Shown piece by piece: positions 1 through 13,186 of a stretch of DNA of 64,000 bases; position 1 is the stretch's first letter; each line of letters begins with the position of its first letter. The stretch lies in assembly GCF_014839805.1 (NCBI RefSeq), contig NC_051142.1, positions 3,782,001 to 3,846,000 of the forward strand, written 5' to 3'. The notes under the pieces were generated by a model. That model was not told the origin of the DNA and did not search any database. It saw nothing but the letters and a program-made list of their open reading frames with translations. This stretch comes from Manduca sexta. Lineage: Eukaryota; Arthropoda; Insecta; Lepidoptera; Sphingidae. A program made the translations under genes and the position numbers.

Positions 1-79
1 GCACACGCAATATGATTGTACAACCATATAATTAAAACACAATATTAAAACGTCCAGTAAGTCTATCCACAACCCGTAC

Positions 80-3000
80 CTCCACGCGGTCTGGAAGCAG
101 TAATGCGCGGCGGCGAGCGCGGCGGCGGAGGCGTGGTGCTGCGGGTTGTCGCACACGCACGCCGAATTCAACAGCGCGAGCAGCGCGTCCAACAGCAGCG
201 GGTACTTCAGCTTGTGCGGCGTGCCCAGCACGAAGTTACACGCGAGACCGTCGAACTTCGGGTTCTCCTGTTAGTTAATAGTGCATACATGTAATTATTG
301 ATCTTGAGGTATGAACGTGGGAAAAATAGTGTACAGCGAATAGGGTAGTCTACATTCGATTTTGTACAACAAATTCCGAGAGCAATTGAGACAAATTAAT
401 TTCATAAGTATAATAAAGTGAGCTTTTGCAGAGATAAAATTATTAAAGTGTTAACTTGCATAAGGAAACATATATAACATGACACGTTTCTAATGTATCG
501 CGTGCCACGCTATTTTCCTTACTCCGATTGAACTTTAAATGCTCTCGTGTTACCTATCGGGTTTACACGCTTCCATTGGTTGAGTACGCACGTCACGTCA
601 TCGGGAGCTCATCGCAGTGAATTCCCGAAGTAACCTGAGATTTGATACGAAGGTAGCTTCGCCCGTTACATAAGTTCAAAAAACGAGCAAAGTCATGTAA
701 TAAAGTTTCCTCTGACCCAAAAGCAAACAGCAAATAGATGGGTGATTTATCCTGTGACCACTGGACATACAAATATATATCTAATTCTTCTCAAATAACT
801 CTAAATGCGTATGACGATAATACTATAAAAAGGCAAAGTACAATATCCTAAATTAAAATATAGTACAATGAAGCCTCCACTCACCTGATTATTAATTTCA
901 GCACTCGTTAGAGAGTAGAACTTGGGTCTCATGGACGTCTCATCTTGGGAGAGTCGCCTATACGCCTGTTCTATAAACGGCACTTCGCAGTAGATGCGTG
1001 ACTTGAGCAGTCCATTAGCAGTAGTTTTGCCGCCGTTCGTGCCAGCCTCCGGCGTGGGCTGAGCCAGTCCCGGAGATATGATCAGATTCCATTCAATCTA
1101 TAACAAATGTACGACGTTTAAATACATCGTAAATTTTTTGAAAGGAATCACTATCTGAGCGAGATTTATCGATATTTTTCAAACCCACTAATCTCTTGCA
1201 TCTTAATTTCAACTCTATCTGAATTAAGTAAGAATAATAATGTTGAATTATTAGATATTAATAAAGATTATATCATCCTTCTATTTTATTTATATAGAAT
1301 TTCTATACAAAAAAAAGAATGTGACACTAAAAAACCTTTACACATCTATAAACCTACTCCCCTACTCTTACAATAGTTTTACCTGTTGCAGCAAGGTTTG
1401 CGGGGCGTCATACAGATGTCTCATAAGATATTCGAGCAACAGCATCAGCCTAGTGGTGAGCACCAGTTGATGCGGCGCCAAGTTCATCGCCTTCTTTCTG
1501 TCGGTGATTCCCAAAGTTTCCACAACCTACAACAAATTCATTCAAACATAATAAACAATATATTTGAAAAGATATGTCATTCATCACCTAATTATAAAAT
1601 AAAACAAACTCGATGTTTTAACTTGTCTCTATTTTGTATAGATTACATCAAATATATCGAGAGTAAAAGAATGAGTATAATCATTGAGTATAACATTTTT
1701 GCTAATAATAAGTAAGCAGTCACCTTGATGATGGCGTTAGATGTCATAAGCAACACTGATTTCTTCTGCATCAGCGTCAATGAGTGGAATAGATATACCA
1801 AAAGCTGGGCATGTTCAACATTCAAATCTGGAAAAAAAAATATATTAATCTTCAATTAACAACATCAATGATTGTTTATAATAACATTATTATTATTATA
1901 AACAATAACTAACTAATAATCGTTTAGTCAATCAGACTAAGTCAACTGAAACTGTATTTTCACAAAATTATTCACCATAAAAAAAAAGGGACAGTAACTC
2001 ACAAACGGAAAATATTAGTGCTCGAACTAGGGACCTACTCAGAAAGAGAAACAGATTCTGTTCATTCCCTTTCAATATTGATTGAGATTTTATTTTTATA
2101 ACTGAGGCGACAAAACCACGTCAAATACCTGCACTCGTAAACATCCAAAATACTACAGAAATCATAACTAATAAGCCATCTTTGTCAGATTTTTGGGTGT
2201 CTTCCTTTACCTTCATAATCATGATCCTGCGAGGGCTGCTGTTGCAGCGCGCATTCCTGCAGCGTGTTGACGAGCTTGTGCCACATCGCGAGGATGCTGT
2301 TTTCGCGTTCGGCCGCCGCCTTGCTCAGCACCATGCTGCCGATCAGTTTTACAACTCGCGGTCCCACCTATATGCACAGTAATTTGGTAAAACAAGTGCC
2401 TGAGCTGCCTAGTTATTGTTTACTAAATGCTTGCAAATTCAAGAATGTATGAGACAGTCTTTACCAATACAATTGCAAAAATGTTTTTCATAACGTGAAA
2501 TAAGAATTCTCTTATTTCCCGTATTTCATGTGAGTGAGTGATTGATTGATTGATTGGTACATGTATTCACATCAATCAATCACTCTCAAAAAATAATGAA
2601 ATTATATATCCTAATTTTTGATGTAAATAAGGCATTGGCAGCTCAAATTCATCAGTAAGCTAACAACCGTTTCAATTAAGATACCATGCTCTCAAAAACG
2701 TTACCTGCAACGGCGTCATATTGTTCCTATCCGATCCTGCCGACGCCAGTTGTTGGTACAGAGCCGGCTGCAGCGACGCGAACGCGGGCGAGCCGCTCAA
2801 GTTGTGCAGGTAACGCACCAGCGCCGAGCTGAAAGCCGCGTATAGGGCGCCGAGACGCGGCCCGAAGCACGCGGATATTGTGCCTATACGAACATGTCTG
2901 ACGTTTTAGACTCTGGTATCATTATTATAAAAGAGGTTTCGCAAAAGAAATAATATGTTGCCTGTAAAATATAGTCAATAACGTGCCCGCTGGGCCGTAC

Positions 3001-6000
3001 AGTTTTTGACGTCCAAACATAATTGGACGTCAAAAAGCATACGTCCTCCTAAGGTTCAGCAAGGCATGATATACGTCAATAGACAATACGTCAATCTACT
3101 ATAGTACATACCATAGACTGAAAAATTAAACATTACAAATAGACAGATGGTCCGAAAAATTAGATATTGATAAACTGTATGAAATGATATAAAATCGTAA
3201 ATATTAGTATGATATTTTGGAAAATAATGAACAAGTTTATATCGATAAAGCAGTCATGTTATACCAATGCGAGCAATTGTTCTTTGAAACCAGACAACCC
3301 ATCTTAAAACGAGTTACAAAATGATCATTATTCGTCAATAAATGAACAATGCAATGTATTAATCAAGCAGATGGTTTGACGACCTTCGTAAGACAGAAGT
3401 GGGAAGCTAAAATTCGGCTTCCACCACGTTCCATACTCCTATCCAGGCTGATGGTGCGATGACGGTGATGATGATGATGAACACGGCGGTGATGGAGGCC
3501 GGCATGTGCCTATAACGTGTCTAATGACTAAGATTAGTTGAATGCAGTGAGGAGGTTGTCAGTAAGCGGCATGGTTGGTTTACCGGTGTCGGTGCGCGCG
3601 GTCTCGCGGTCGAGGTCCTTGGCGAGCGCGGCCAGCAGCGCCTGGTGCGCATCGTGCAGCTGGAGGGACGCTTGGCCGAGCCTGTCAGAGCCCTCGCTTA
3701 TTATCTCATCCGTCAGAAGTGTGAACACTTCTGTTGCCAGCGTTATGTACTGTCAAAAAACAGTTAACGTTAGATAATTATCCTGAAACTATACTTTGTT
3801 TTGTGTCGTGTTTCGAGTATTAGGTTTTGTTTTTTTTGGAGTTAAAGAAGATCGATTAAGGCGATACCTCAAGGTCCATTTTCATACATTTTGTTTCGCC
3901 TTTAATCTGGGTAACTAAACAAGTATTTGCAAGTAAAGAATTTAAATTCACGTCTAGTTAGTGATTAGTTCTCGCAGTTGAAAGAAAAATGTAAAAATAA
4001 TTAATAATCATGGATATTTCTGCCTTTAAAATTTCGTCATATTAAATTTACTTGCCAATACTTGTTTAGTTACCCAGATTAAAGCCGAAACAAAATGTAT
4101 GAAAATGGACCTTGAGGTATCGCCTTAACTTAATTACTCGCGCGTATTGCATGAGTACGTGTAGTGTGTAGAGGGGTACTGGTGGTACTTACCGCGTAGG
4201 GCTCGGCCTTGTCGGGCACGAGGGCGTGGTCGGCGGCGGGCGGAGCGTCGGCCGCGTCGGCGCCGGCCGGTCGCGCGCCGCCCTCCGCCGCCTCGGGCGC
4301 CACTAGAGTAGATTCGAACCATAACCCAAATAGTGGTTCACTGTCTTCTGTGCAAATGAATAACACGTTAGCGACAACACCACCCCAATCAAAACCCCGT
4401 TATTTACTATTAGCGAGCCGCTCTCTATTCTCTTTCGGTTTATTTCGGCTACCACTCGCTATTTCGCTAAGCTGTGGATCTGACACTAACGTTACTGAAA
4501 ACTGGAGGAATACCGTTAATTACATACAAAATGCATTTTCAAAAAACAGAAAAAGAAAAAAAGAATAACATATTAAGGGGTAAAACTACATAAAAATAAA
4601 CCGAGAACATGTCATGAAACTAAATTTATATAAAAAAAATTAAATGAACCCTTGTCTACTAATAAAGATAATATGTTTAGGACAAAATTAACAAACACAA
4701 ACAACATTAAAGGGTAAATATTTACCATCGTCAGTCTCAGAGTCCTCGGAGCACAGTATCATGTCCTGGAAGTAAACGGTGGAGTCGGACCGGTCGGGGT
4801 CGGCGTCTTGGTGCTGCTTCTGCACGACGGCGCGCTTAAGGTTCGTCGCTTTGCGGTAGCACACCACGCCGAGGGCCACCAGTAACTAAATGACGGATAA
4901 TTGATATTGACACACCTAGTTAATCTCTCCAATAGGATTATTTAAGTACTGTGGATATAGTTTCTATCAGTATGAATCTTAGACAAAGTGATTTGATATG
5001 TGGCAGAGATTCGTAATTTATCTATGTTTGTCGTATAAGGTAGAAAAATATTTTCATTGGTGGGTGTCAGTTTGCCAAAACCTAATAGCCATATTACCTG
5101 ATGCAGCGGTGCAGCGGCGGCTAGCCTCAGCTCTCGCTGGTGCGCGGCGTGTTGCGGCAACACGCGCAGCGGCGCCGGCGTGCTCGCAGCCGCGCCGCTC
5201 GCACTCGCGCCCGCGCCCGCGCCGCACGACAGCGCCTCGAGCCGCGCGTCCGCCAGCAGCGCGCTCGTCCACGCCAGGCACCGCCCGCCCAGCGCCACCC
5301 ACACCACGCCTAACCCTTGTTGCCTAAAAAAATAACAAACATCATGAGCCCACATAAACATAAAATCTTGATATCACAAATTGGTAACTGCCAAGTGCTC
5401 TACTTTAGTCTTCTTCAATTCTTTATCAAAAGTTACGTATGTCATGGTTAAAATACATCAAAATACAAAAATACGTACTTTGAATTATACAGAAATTGTT
5501 CCCAATATACGTACATTTTAGTAAGATTGTAAGGCCTCGACGGGACCTTAGCTGGGCTCTTGCCGGGCGTGGTGGAGGGGCACGGGGCGCCGGCGAGTGC
5601 GTGATGTAGACCACACAGCAGCACCCATGCGCCAATCATAAGGTGGTTTTGATATACCTGGAACAATACATGATATAGTTAAATTCAATCAACACGTCAC
5701 TCAATCAATCCTCGTTGCTAACTATGCGACTATAGTGGAGGTGGATCAAAATAGACAATAAGTCAAGTTAACCTTACGAACTGTACTTATAATCTTGCCA
5801 AGATGAGTCATTATATCCCGGGCAAATTATTAGATATAGGAAAAGCAACAAAGCTGCAGTTAGTTTTGTTGATGAAAACTGATTAACCCTATTTATTATT
5901 AAGGTAAATTTGCATGTGGTATTTATACTAACCGCAATACTTCAATAATTCTATACATATGCGACTCGCCGTAAGTCTGCAGGAGCTTCTAAATTTGCAG

Positions 6001-9000
6001 AAGTCAGCTTGGCGTTACTATTTACACGATGATAATCGCTTACAAGTTACACAAGATAACTTCCGCAAGTGTTCTTGGTAATGTAAACTTCACTTTACAA
6101 TAGTTAAGTATAACTTACGTATCCACCAGCGCGTGTGGACTGTTTGAACGTCTCCCCAACAGTGTTGTAGAGGCTTAGAGCGCTCTCTACCAGAGTGGCA
6201 GTCTGCTGCTCGTACTCTTCGTCTTTCGGATGGAGAGATGCCTGGTGATAAAAACATATTTAAAGAAAAATTTGAAATTATTATTTTTTTATATTGAAAG
6301 ACTCCATATGCGATAGTACAAAATAGTATCAAGATTTCTACTAAGTATTGTCTACACATTGTTATAGATTGTTTATTGTTTTAAAAGACTAATTGATGAC
6401 AGGTCTGACCGGCTGTTGAAACCACTATGTTCACGCTAAAAGTATTGAGGCAAGCTGTACATTAAATAATATTGTCTGTAATGAACTCAGTTTTTTAAAT
6501 CACAGACCTGAGCTGTAGCGCAGAGGAGCGCTGCAACGCTGACATCGCTCAGTGTGGTGATACGGTCTGGAGTGAACGGCTCCAGACACGGCAACGAGAG
6601 AGCGAGCCGGCACACGTGCACTTCGTTTACAAGAAAATGGAGCCTGGTTGGGGAATAAATTTATGGCAAAATTAGTTTATGAATTGGTCACTTAAAAGTA
6701 AACACAGAAATATCTTACTGGATTAGATTAAATAAGGCACAAATATAAACCATAACCTGGATAAATGTATTTGACATGTATTATCATAGAAAAGGTTTTA
6801 TATGCGTGCGAACCCGCGGCTAACGCTTAGTATAGAAAAAAATGTCAAAAACAAAAAATTGACTATAAACCGAAAATTCTATAAGATACGTACAGTGAGG
6901 CATCAGAGTTGAATTGTGGTGACACAGCTGTCTCTTTGGCAGTCTGCCAGCGGTTCAGGTACCGCTGCAGGCACGGCAGAGACGAGCACACCTTCAGCAC
7001 CACGGAGCCGGCTCTTAGCTCCATCAGCAATGATGAGCAGGTTGATGCCACCCACTTCTACAACAACAAGGACCATTAAGTTACAGAGATATCAACTCAA
7101 AATATCCACACGTTTTTTAAATATACCAAAAGGTGAAGACACAATAACAAAACTTTTTAGAAGACAAATAAAAAGATAAAAAATTATATGCAAAATAATA
7201 CCATTATGTGAAAAAAAAATTACAATAATCATTTACCAAGTAATTGCTATTTGTAGCCACATCAATTACACACAGGACAAAATACTAAACAAAACAAAAG
7301 TATAAAAAGACTCTTTGATTATTTAAAATTTCTGTATGAACAGCAAAAATCCAAGAAAATCAAATGAAATCCTACTACATAAGAAAAAGAAACCTACCTT
7401 CATATCAATAGTAGGTTGTTGGGAAGCGTTCCCATCCTTAGTACTGTCCAAACTGTCCTTACTCCCGGGCGACATGACGGCCGCGGCGGGGGCGTTCTGA
7501 GACGACACGGACGTCAGCGGGTTGCGCAGCGGCGCCGTCAGCTGTTCCAGTAATGCGTCGGACCGACGTTGGGCCGTCGACGGCGGTTGCTTCTCTGACG
7601 TGGTGGTTTGTGACGCCCATGATGTTATCGGGCTCGGTATAACTGAAGATTTCGCTGTTTGTGCATCTACAATAATAATCAAAATTAGTATTTCTATGGT
7701 GCGGTGGAAGAGAAAATATGTTGGAAATTGTAAATGAATGTATCTTTAGAGTCCATTACTTATTTAAAATGCTATTATTTGGGCAAACCACACAAGTGAT
7801 TAGTAATAATTAATCATATTAATTTGTATTTTGACCTACTTAGTACTTTGACCAATAACCTTTTAAATTCAATACATACCTGGCACATTGACATGTGCTG
7901 GCAACTTGGCATTCTTCAGTAAAGAAGTCAAGATAACTAAGTCTGACTGAGGGTAGCCACCTCCATCAATGCCGCACAGTCCCACAATAGGTAGCAGGAG
8001 CTACAGAAAAAAAAAACATTACAAATGTGAAATGCTCATCAGAAAGGAGTCTTTACACCAATTAAATATCTCATTAATTTATTTAAAAATAACCAACCTG
8101 TTTAACAGACACGTTAGGAGCGGCTGTATTGGCAGTATTTTCATCACAGCTCAATCCAGCTTCGGAGAGCTTCTTCAATATTTGTCTGAGTATCACTCTA
8201 AATGCATCGCGAGCTGTGCTCAGCTGATCATTGGGCACTAAAAAAGAACAATAAAAAATTACATTACAGGCTTTGTTGAAAGTTGTAAATAGCTCTTTGT
8301 TTGCCTGTATGATATATTTTTATTAAAAAATATATATATTTATTAATAAACAAAGTAACTTACGGTTGTTAGCATTAACACTGATGAAATGTGCTGAGAG
8401 ACAGGCAAAGCATGTGTAGAATAAGTCATAAATGTCCTCATGGTTCTGAAACTCAGCCTCGCTGTGAACAAAATAATATTGCCATAACATTTGTAAGGTA
8501 TGTTTAGTATGTACCAACCTTTAGCAACCCAATAAAAAAGACAATAATTTTACACATAAACATATTTTTTTGTCATGGGAAGAAATGTAAAATTCACCAA
8601 CATTATTGTTGCAAATTGTTTATTAATTTACTTATTGATTAACTAACAAACATCTCCAAAAAATCCCTTCTTTATTTCAACATAATATGATACATAATAA
8701 TATCAGCCCTGTATTATACACTTGCCCACTGCAGAGCACGGACCTCCTCTACTACTGAGAGTGATTAGGCCTTAGTCCACCATGCTGGCCTAGTGCGGAT
8801 TGGTAGACTTCACACACCTTCGAAATTCCTATACAGAACTTCTTGGATATGCAGGTTTCCTCACAATGTTTTCCTTCACCGTTAAAGCGAACGATAAATT
8901 CACAAAGAATACACACATGATTTTTTAGAAAAGTCAGAGGTGTGTGCCTTTGGGGTTTGAACCTGCGGACATTCGTCTTGGCAGACCGTTCCACACCCAA

Positions 9001-10533
9001 CTAGGCTATCGCCGCTTTTTAATATGATACATATATTATTATAAAATTAAACATAACTTCATTTCTTTATTATTCATGTAATACAGGATAAAATATTTAT
9101 TTCTAATACTTGAAATCTATACTATTATATAAAGCTGAATTGTTTGATTGTTTGAATACGCTGATCTTAGGAGGTTCTGGTTAAAATTGAAAAATCTCTT
9201 TGTGTTGGATAGCCCATTTATGGAATTAGTCTATAGAAATAATGTGGAAAATTTATTCCTTTTGAGAGCTTCCATTGCATGCACTACATAAACATTTAAA
9301 ACTACATAATAATAATGTATGGCAGAAAAGTTCATCTTCAAAATTTCTAAAAAAAAATATAAAATAAAGTCTCCTGCCACATTTGTCCGCCTGTCCGAAA
9401 GGAATCATCTCAAAATGTACTGAACAGATTTTGATGAAATTAGATATGGAGATAGTTTCATAATATAGCAATACTTTTATCTCAGAAAACTCTTATAAGC
9501 CACAAGCAATAGCTAGCCTTAGAAGAAAAGAAAAAAGTAAATGCAAACCAATGGTCTCTTTACAATTTTCTTTCTGAGAACCATTCTATATTATATCCAG
9601 TCTATATTATTAACATGAACAGATATTTGTTTATATTTAGTCATTCATTTTTTTAATATGGTACAGCTGCATATCATAACAATATGTAACAAATATGCTT
9701 CCACACATTGTAGCTAATATTTGGTTTCATGAGCTAAATAAAGAAGATGTATTATGTGTTTAAGCCTTAAATAAAATATTGCACAACCATTTTGTTCTAG
9801 TAATTTCATATTGTTTATTTTAGGTTGTGAGAGAAGGGTCAGGAATCTTTACCATAATCATGGATTCAAAATCAAAGGAAAAAATTTCATGGCAAGAAAA
9901 ACAATAGGCAAGTTTTTTTTATATTATTTTAATAATATACACATCAAAGTATAGAACTGATAACCAAACCAATAATAATGAAGTATGATTCATTGTATCA
10001 CACTTTTGTATGTTAAAGTATAACTTAAGCTGATCCTTTTTATACAATCAGTATTCAATTTATTGAAGTGTTCATGGTTAGTCATACTGCTTTGAAGTCC
10101 TAATTTACATTTCAGTTCTTTTAATCATATTTTATGTATACAATAACAAAAACTTATTTAGTACACGAAAGTTGCGGGTACACATTTTTTTAAAGAAAGA
10201 ATAGCCGATTTAAATACTAAGCCAACACAGGACCACGAACGACTTGCATTTTATTTTAATCAATATATCCAATAAAATATTTATTTATACAGATACTTGG
10301 TTTTTGTTATTCCGATAAGATAAATACATAAATAAATAATCGAAAATTTGCTGATCCATCAAGATACTTGTGTATTGATTATGGCCGACTAGTAAAAGCT
10401 ACATTGCATACCTTTTAATGATGGCTTGTATGATTTCCACGGCATCATTTTTGTCGAAAAACGGGCCGTAGAGTGCTGTTAATATTGGTTTAACAGTTGT
10501 AGACCATTCAATATTTCCTCCCGATGCGGCCAT
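80..10533 (-). CDS. UBR4: UBR4 (poe) E3 ubiquitin ligase, N-terminal ~1,002 residues, 19 exons, partial
   Basis: Giant N-recognin E3 ligase of the N-degron pathway (about 5,180 residues in human). Only the N-terminal helical-repeat part lies here; the UBR box and C-terminal ligase region must lie beyond the left edge. Exons (minus, 5' to 3'): 10533-10412, 8461-8364, 8237-8098, 8000-7880, 7666-7398, 7057-6894, 6643-6508, 6241-6119, 5657-5515, 5323-5098, 4885-4726, 4347-4193, 3749-3584, 2883-2705, 2367-2211, 1827-1724, 1526-1383, 1097-885, 267-80. All junctions are GT-AG, phases agree throughout (3,008 nt), and there is no stop. Family-like stretches seen are the start MAASGG, '[13 protein letters not shown]', 'NAKLP', '[12 protein letters not shown]', '[10 protein letters not shown]' and '[10 protein letters not shown]'. 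In-frame ATGs also exist at 10599 and 10590; 10533 was chosen because MAASGG resembles the human start. Several exons (5323-5098, 4347-4193, 267-80) are markedly GC-rich against AT-rich introns. Confidence 0.93.
2536..2585. repeat. (TGAT)n tract forming a perfect 15-bp hairpin
   Basis: GAGTGATTGATTGAT (2536-2550) is followed 20 bases later by its exact complement (2571-2585). It probably arose from a GATT-type microsatellite inside a UBR4 intron. Confidence 0.7.
3003..3036. repeat. Perfect 14-bp inverted repeat containing GACGTC
   Basis: TTTTTGACGTCCAA (3003-3016), a six-base loop, then TTGGACGTCAAAAA (3023-3036). Each arm carries TGACGTC, a core like that bound by CREB/ATF factors. It lies in the intron between UBR4 exons 13 and 14; function unknown. 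Confidence 0.75.
3856..4128. mobile_element. TTAA-flanked MITE, copy 1 (UBR4 intron)
   Basis: 273 bp including the terminal TTAA. The two ends are inverted repeats of about 80 bp with only a few mismatches, starting TTAAGGCGATACCTCAAGG and ending with its complement. TTAA flanks both ends (3856-3859 and 4125-4128), as expected for a four-base TTAA target duplication. A second copy in the opposite orientation lies at 19767-20045. There is no coding capacity. It sits in the intron between UBR4 exons 12 and 13. TTAA targeting suggests a piggyBac-type transposase acting in trans; this is inference. Confidence 0.85.
8697..9019 (-). mobile_element. tRNA-derived SINE (Metulj-like), full length with 14-bp target duplication
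   Basis: Read on the minus strand it begins with a run of A, GCGGCG, an A-box-like TAGCCTAGTTGG and a B-box-like GGTTCAAACCC, and ends near CAGGGCTGATATTAT. Both sides carry TAATATGATACATA (8683-8696 and 9020-9033), an exact 14-bp target duplication. Related pieces lie at 33694-33850, 40891-41143 and 43288-43603. It sits in the first UBR4 intron. The family name is from memory and not verified. Confidence 0.85.
9116..9516 (+). mobile_element. Helitron-like non-autonomous element, short copy
   Basis: It begins TC after an A (9116) with TCTATACTATTATATAAAGC and ends CTAG at 9513-9516. Internal text (GTTGGATAGCCCATTTAT, then ...GAGAGCTTCCATTGCAT) matches the larger element at 55986-57172. There is no clear 3' hairpin, so the end is less certain. 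It is inside the first UBR4 intron. Confidence 0.55.
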
Positions 10534-11427
10534 TTTCGAGAAGAAAATGACGACTAACCAATTTGACAATTCAATATTGCATGATGACATTGTATTCACG
10601 GTAGTGATACCAAAAAAAAAAACGAAAGTCCGGAGACAGCCTACGAAATATCACGGTATTATAGATCAACACTACCCTTAAAGGCTCAGATTAAAGGCTA
10701 AATAGTTATTGTTTTATGCTTTAAGGCAAATAAGAATATAATATGGGATTTATTCTTCACTGAACTATATATTTTTACTATATAATATTTCATTCTGAAT
10801 CAATTATGTTCAAAATCTTGTTACGGATATCTGGAACGTCTAAGATTCGGAATGTTCTGAATCAATGAAACGGATATTGATTTAGTTTTAAGAAATCTGA
10901 ATAAAAATACCAATATTTCCCATGAGAGCAAATTACCGTGATATATAGTAGCCTATGTGGAAATGTCCATGTCCAAAATTTTGATCAAATACATTCACTT
11001 AGTTTTGCATTTACTTCTTCTAACTTCTAACAACCATCCAACTACAAAAACTTTTGCACTAATAATATAAATGATGGAGCGACTCAGCTTATATAAATTA
11101 ATGTAGATGGTGGATCGGAGTCTCGTTCCATGTTGGAGAATACTCTGCGTAGACCAAAATATAATTCTAATACGCTACTCCTACGTGACTAAAAAAGCAT
11201 AATCCGTTATATGCATTTAAAATTGCAAGACATTACATTATGCCTGAAATTTTATAATTTGTTACATTATGTTAAAAGACAAGTTGTTTTTATGCTAATA
11301 TTTTACCGGGAAACTGATAATTACTTGAATATATGTAAATTGCCTTATTTTTCAAGGAAGAAGTAAAGAACAGTATTGAACGAATGAAATATTATAAATC
11401 AATCCAATCCAATTTATATTGTTAGGC
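10534..11427. other. Divergent UBR4/USP39 intergenic DNA, LINE-proximal left part
   Basis: AT-rich, with no ORF or recognisable repeat. Before the LINE insertion this stretch plus about 118 bp at 17042-17159 would have formed the whole ~1 kb divergent promoter between the two genes. I see no clear TATA box on the UBR4 side. Confidence 0.5.
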
Positions 11428-11439
11428 AATATTATATAA
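11428..11439. repeat. LINE target-site duplication, left copy
   Basis: AATATTATATAA, repeated exactly at 17030-17041 after the LINE poly(A). The match extends further with one mismatch through an A-rich run. Confidence 0.8.
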
Positions 11440-11649
11440 GAAAAAAGGGCGGGAAACGTTCGACTTGCAAGGCGCGCTTTTTTGATTTCTTATTTTAAAA
11501 TATAATTTTAATAACTTATTCAAAGTGATCAGTGGTGTATAAACTATTTTTAGATATATTTTAAGTTTAAGTATTATAATTTATTCTTTATTTGTTAATT
11601 TCTTTGTCACTGCTGGCCATCTGGTAAGTCCTTTTATCTTACTTGCTGG

Positions 11650-13186
11650 ATGATGGCTGAGCCCCCCGATCCTGGGGGGACAGTCCCTCCGGTGGGCTAT
11701 AATGTAACAATTAATACTACTTGTAATGAATCTGAATCAGGAATGGACACGGACAGTTCACTTTCTCAACGCCCACTTAAAAGAAGTCGTTTGAACAAAA
11801 TTTGTAAACGATGTAATAAGCGTAGAAGGACACATGGTTCGGAAGACAACAAATCGATAAGTTGTCATTGCAATAATTCTGACGTAATGGAACTACCTGA
11901 AACTCGAATTAATTCTAATAACCCCGATACACAGACTAAATTCGATCACAGCAATGACACATTAAATCCCCAGCATACCCCTACTTCTATCGGGTAGAAA
12001 ATTATACGAAAGTACTGATAGTGCTCCATATGTTATACATGTACACAGAATACAATCATCCCCCAATGACGGCTCCACACTCCACCCTTTAGCTTTTGGC
12101 AAATTCCTAAAAAAACATGATTTTAAAAATATTATAAATGGCAGTATCAAAAGAATTGGCAGAAACAAAATTTCTATGTCATTTTCAAAATTCATTGATG
12201 CAAACAATTTCATTGAACACAACAGTCTATCCTCACAAAATCTTAAAGCCTTTATTCCCACATTTAATATTACACGAATGGGACTGGTGCGGGGAGTCCC
12301 TATAGAATGGTCACCAGAAGAAGTTTTAGATAATGTTACAGTGCCTATAGGATGTGGTAAAATTATAAAAATGAGACGGTTAAACTATAAAGTTTTAGTG
12401 GAAGGTTCTCCAACATGGAAACCATCCCAAACAATTGTAATGACGTTTGATGGACAAGTGTTACCTAAACGTATATTTATGTGCTACAATGCTCTTCCTG
12501 TTGAGTTATATGTTTACCCAACTGTCCAATGCTTTGCATGCTGTCGCTTTGGTCACACGAAAGTACAATGTAGATCAAAACCTCGATGTTTTAAATGTGG
12601 TCAAGGACACACAGGAGATTCTTGCAATGTGGAAGAGGATTGCGGCTCATGTTGCTTGTGTTCTGGTAATCATTTTGCTATTAATAAATGTTGCCCAGAA
12701 TTTAACAGACAAAAGATATTAAGCTGTACATGGCTGAGAATTGTATTTCTTATACCGAAGCTGCAAAAAATTTTCCATCAGTTAACAGATCTTTTGCTGA
12801 TGTATTGATTAATAAACCTCTTAGTAATGAACCTTTAAACTTTAAACAGCCAACCAATAAATCTACATCACACAAAAACAATCTTTTTAAAGCCACGCCC
12901 ACCACCTACCGCTATAAGTGGTTATAATCAACATGCTCATAAGGAACTAATTAAGGATTACAATATGCCATCCCAATCTGGCAATGGTTGTGCTTTGCAG
13001 CATCCACACCAGCAACAAGAACAATCCTTATCTGAGATTGTTCTAGCACTTATAAATTATTTATCTCAATATATAAATGAACCGTCCAACGTTGCCCCTG
13101 AATTATTAAACTCTCTCATTAACACACATAATAATGGATCAATTGGTCCAATGGAATTGCCGCAGTGTAATCAGCAAAAAAAGTGA
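11650..13186 (+). pseudogene. LINE ORF1 (gag-like, CCHC zinc knuckles), frameshifted
   Basis: RNA-binding nucleocapsid-like protein of the LINE. The first segment (from ATG 11650) contains PPDPGG and a basic cysteine-rich patch. The reading then moves frame near 11993, 12712 and 12900 and ends at TAA/TGA-type stop 13186. The second segment holds three knuckles near 12535-12690: a CX2CX4HX4C, a CX2CX3HX4C and a third CX2CX3HX5C. It overlaps the start of ORF2 by about 50 bases in another frame, a usual arrangement in such elements. The frame changes make this copy non-functional as written. Confidence 0.85.

Noticed and set aside
4209..4568. 119-residue plus-strand ORF rich in Ala and Ser
   Set aside because: It is antisense to the GC-rich UBR4 exon 4347-4193, whose splice sites and protein likeness are clear.
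4942..5361. 139-residue minus-strand ORF as a separate gene
   Set aside because: Its middle is UBR4 exon 5323-5098; the rest is intron read-through on either side.
8930..9019. A tRNA gene on the minus strand
   Set aside because: A- and B-box-like words are present but there is no cloverleaf; target duplication and further copies show a SINE.
10534..10599. Upstream in-frame ATGs at 10599 and 10590 as the UBR4 start
   Set aside because: The start at 10533 gives MAASGG, like the human start; the extension has no family likeness. It remains possible.
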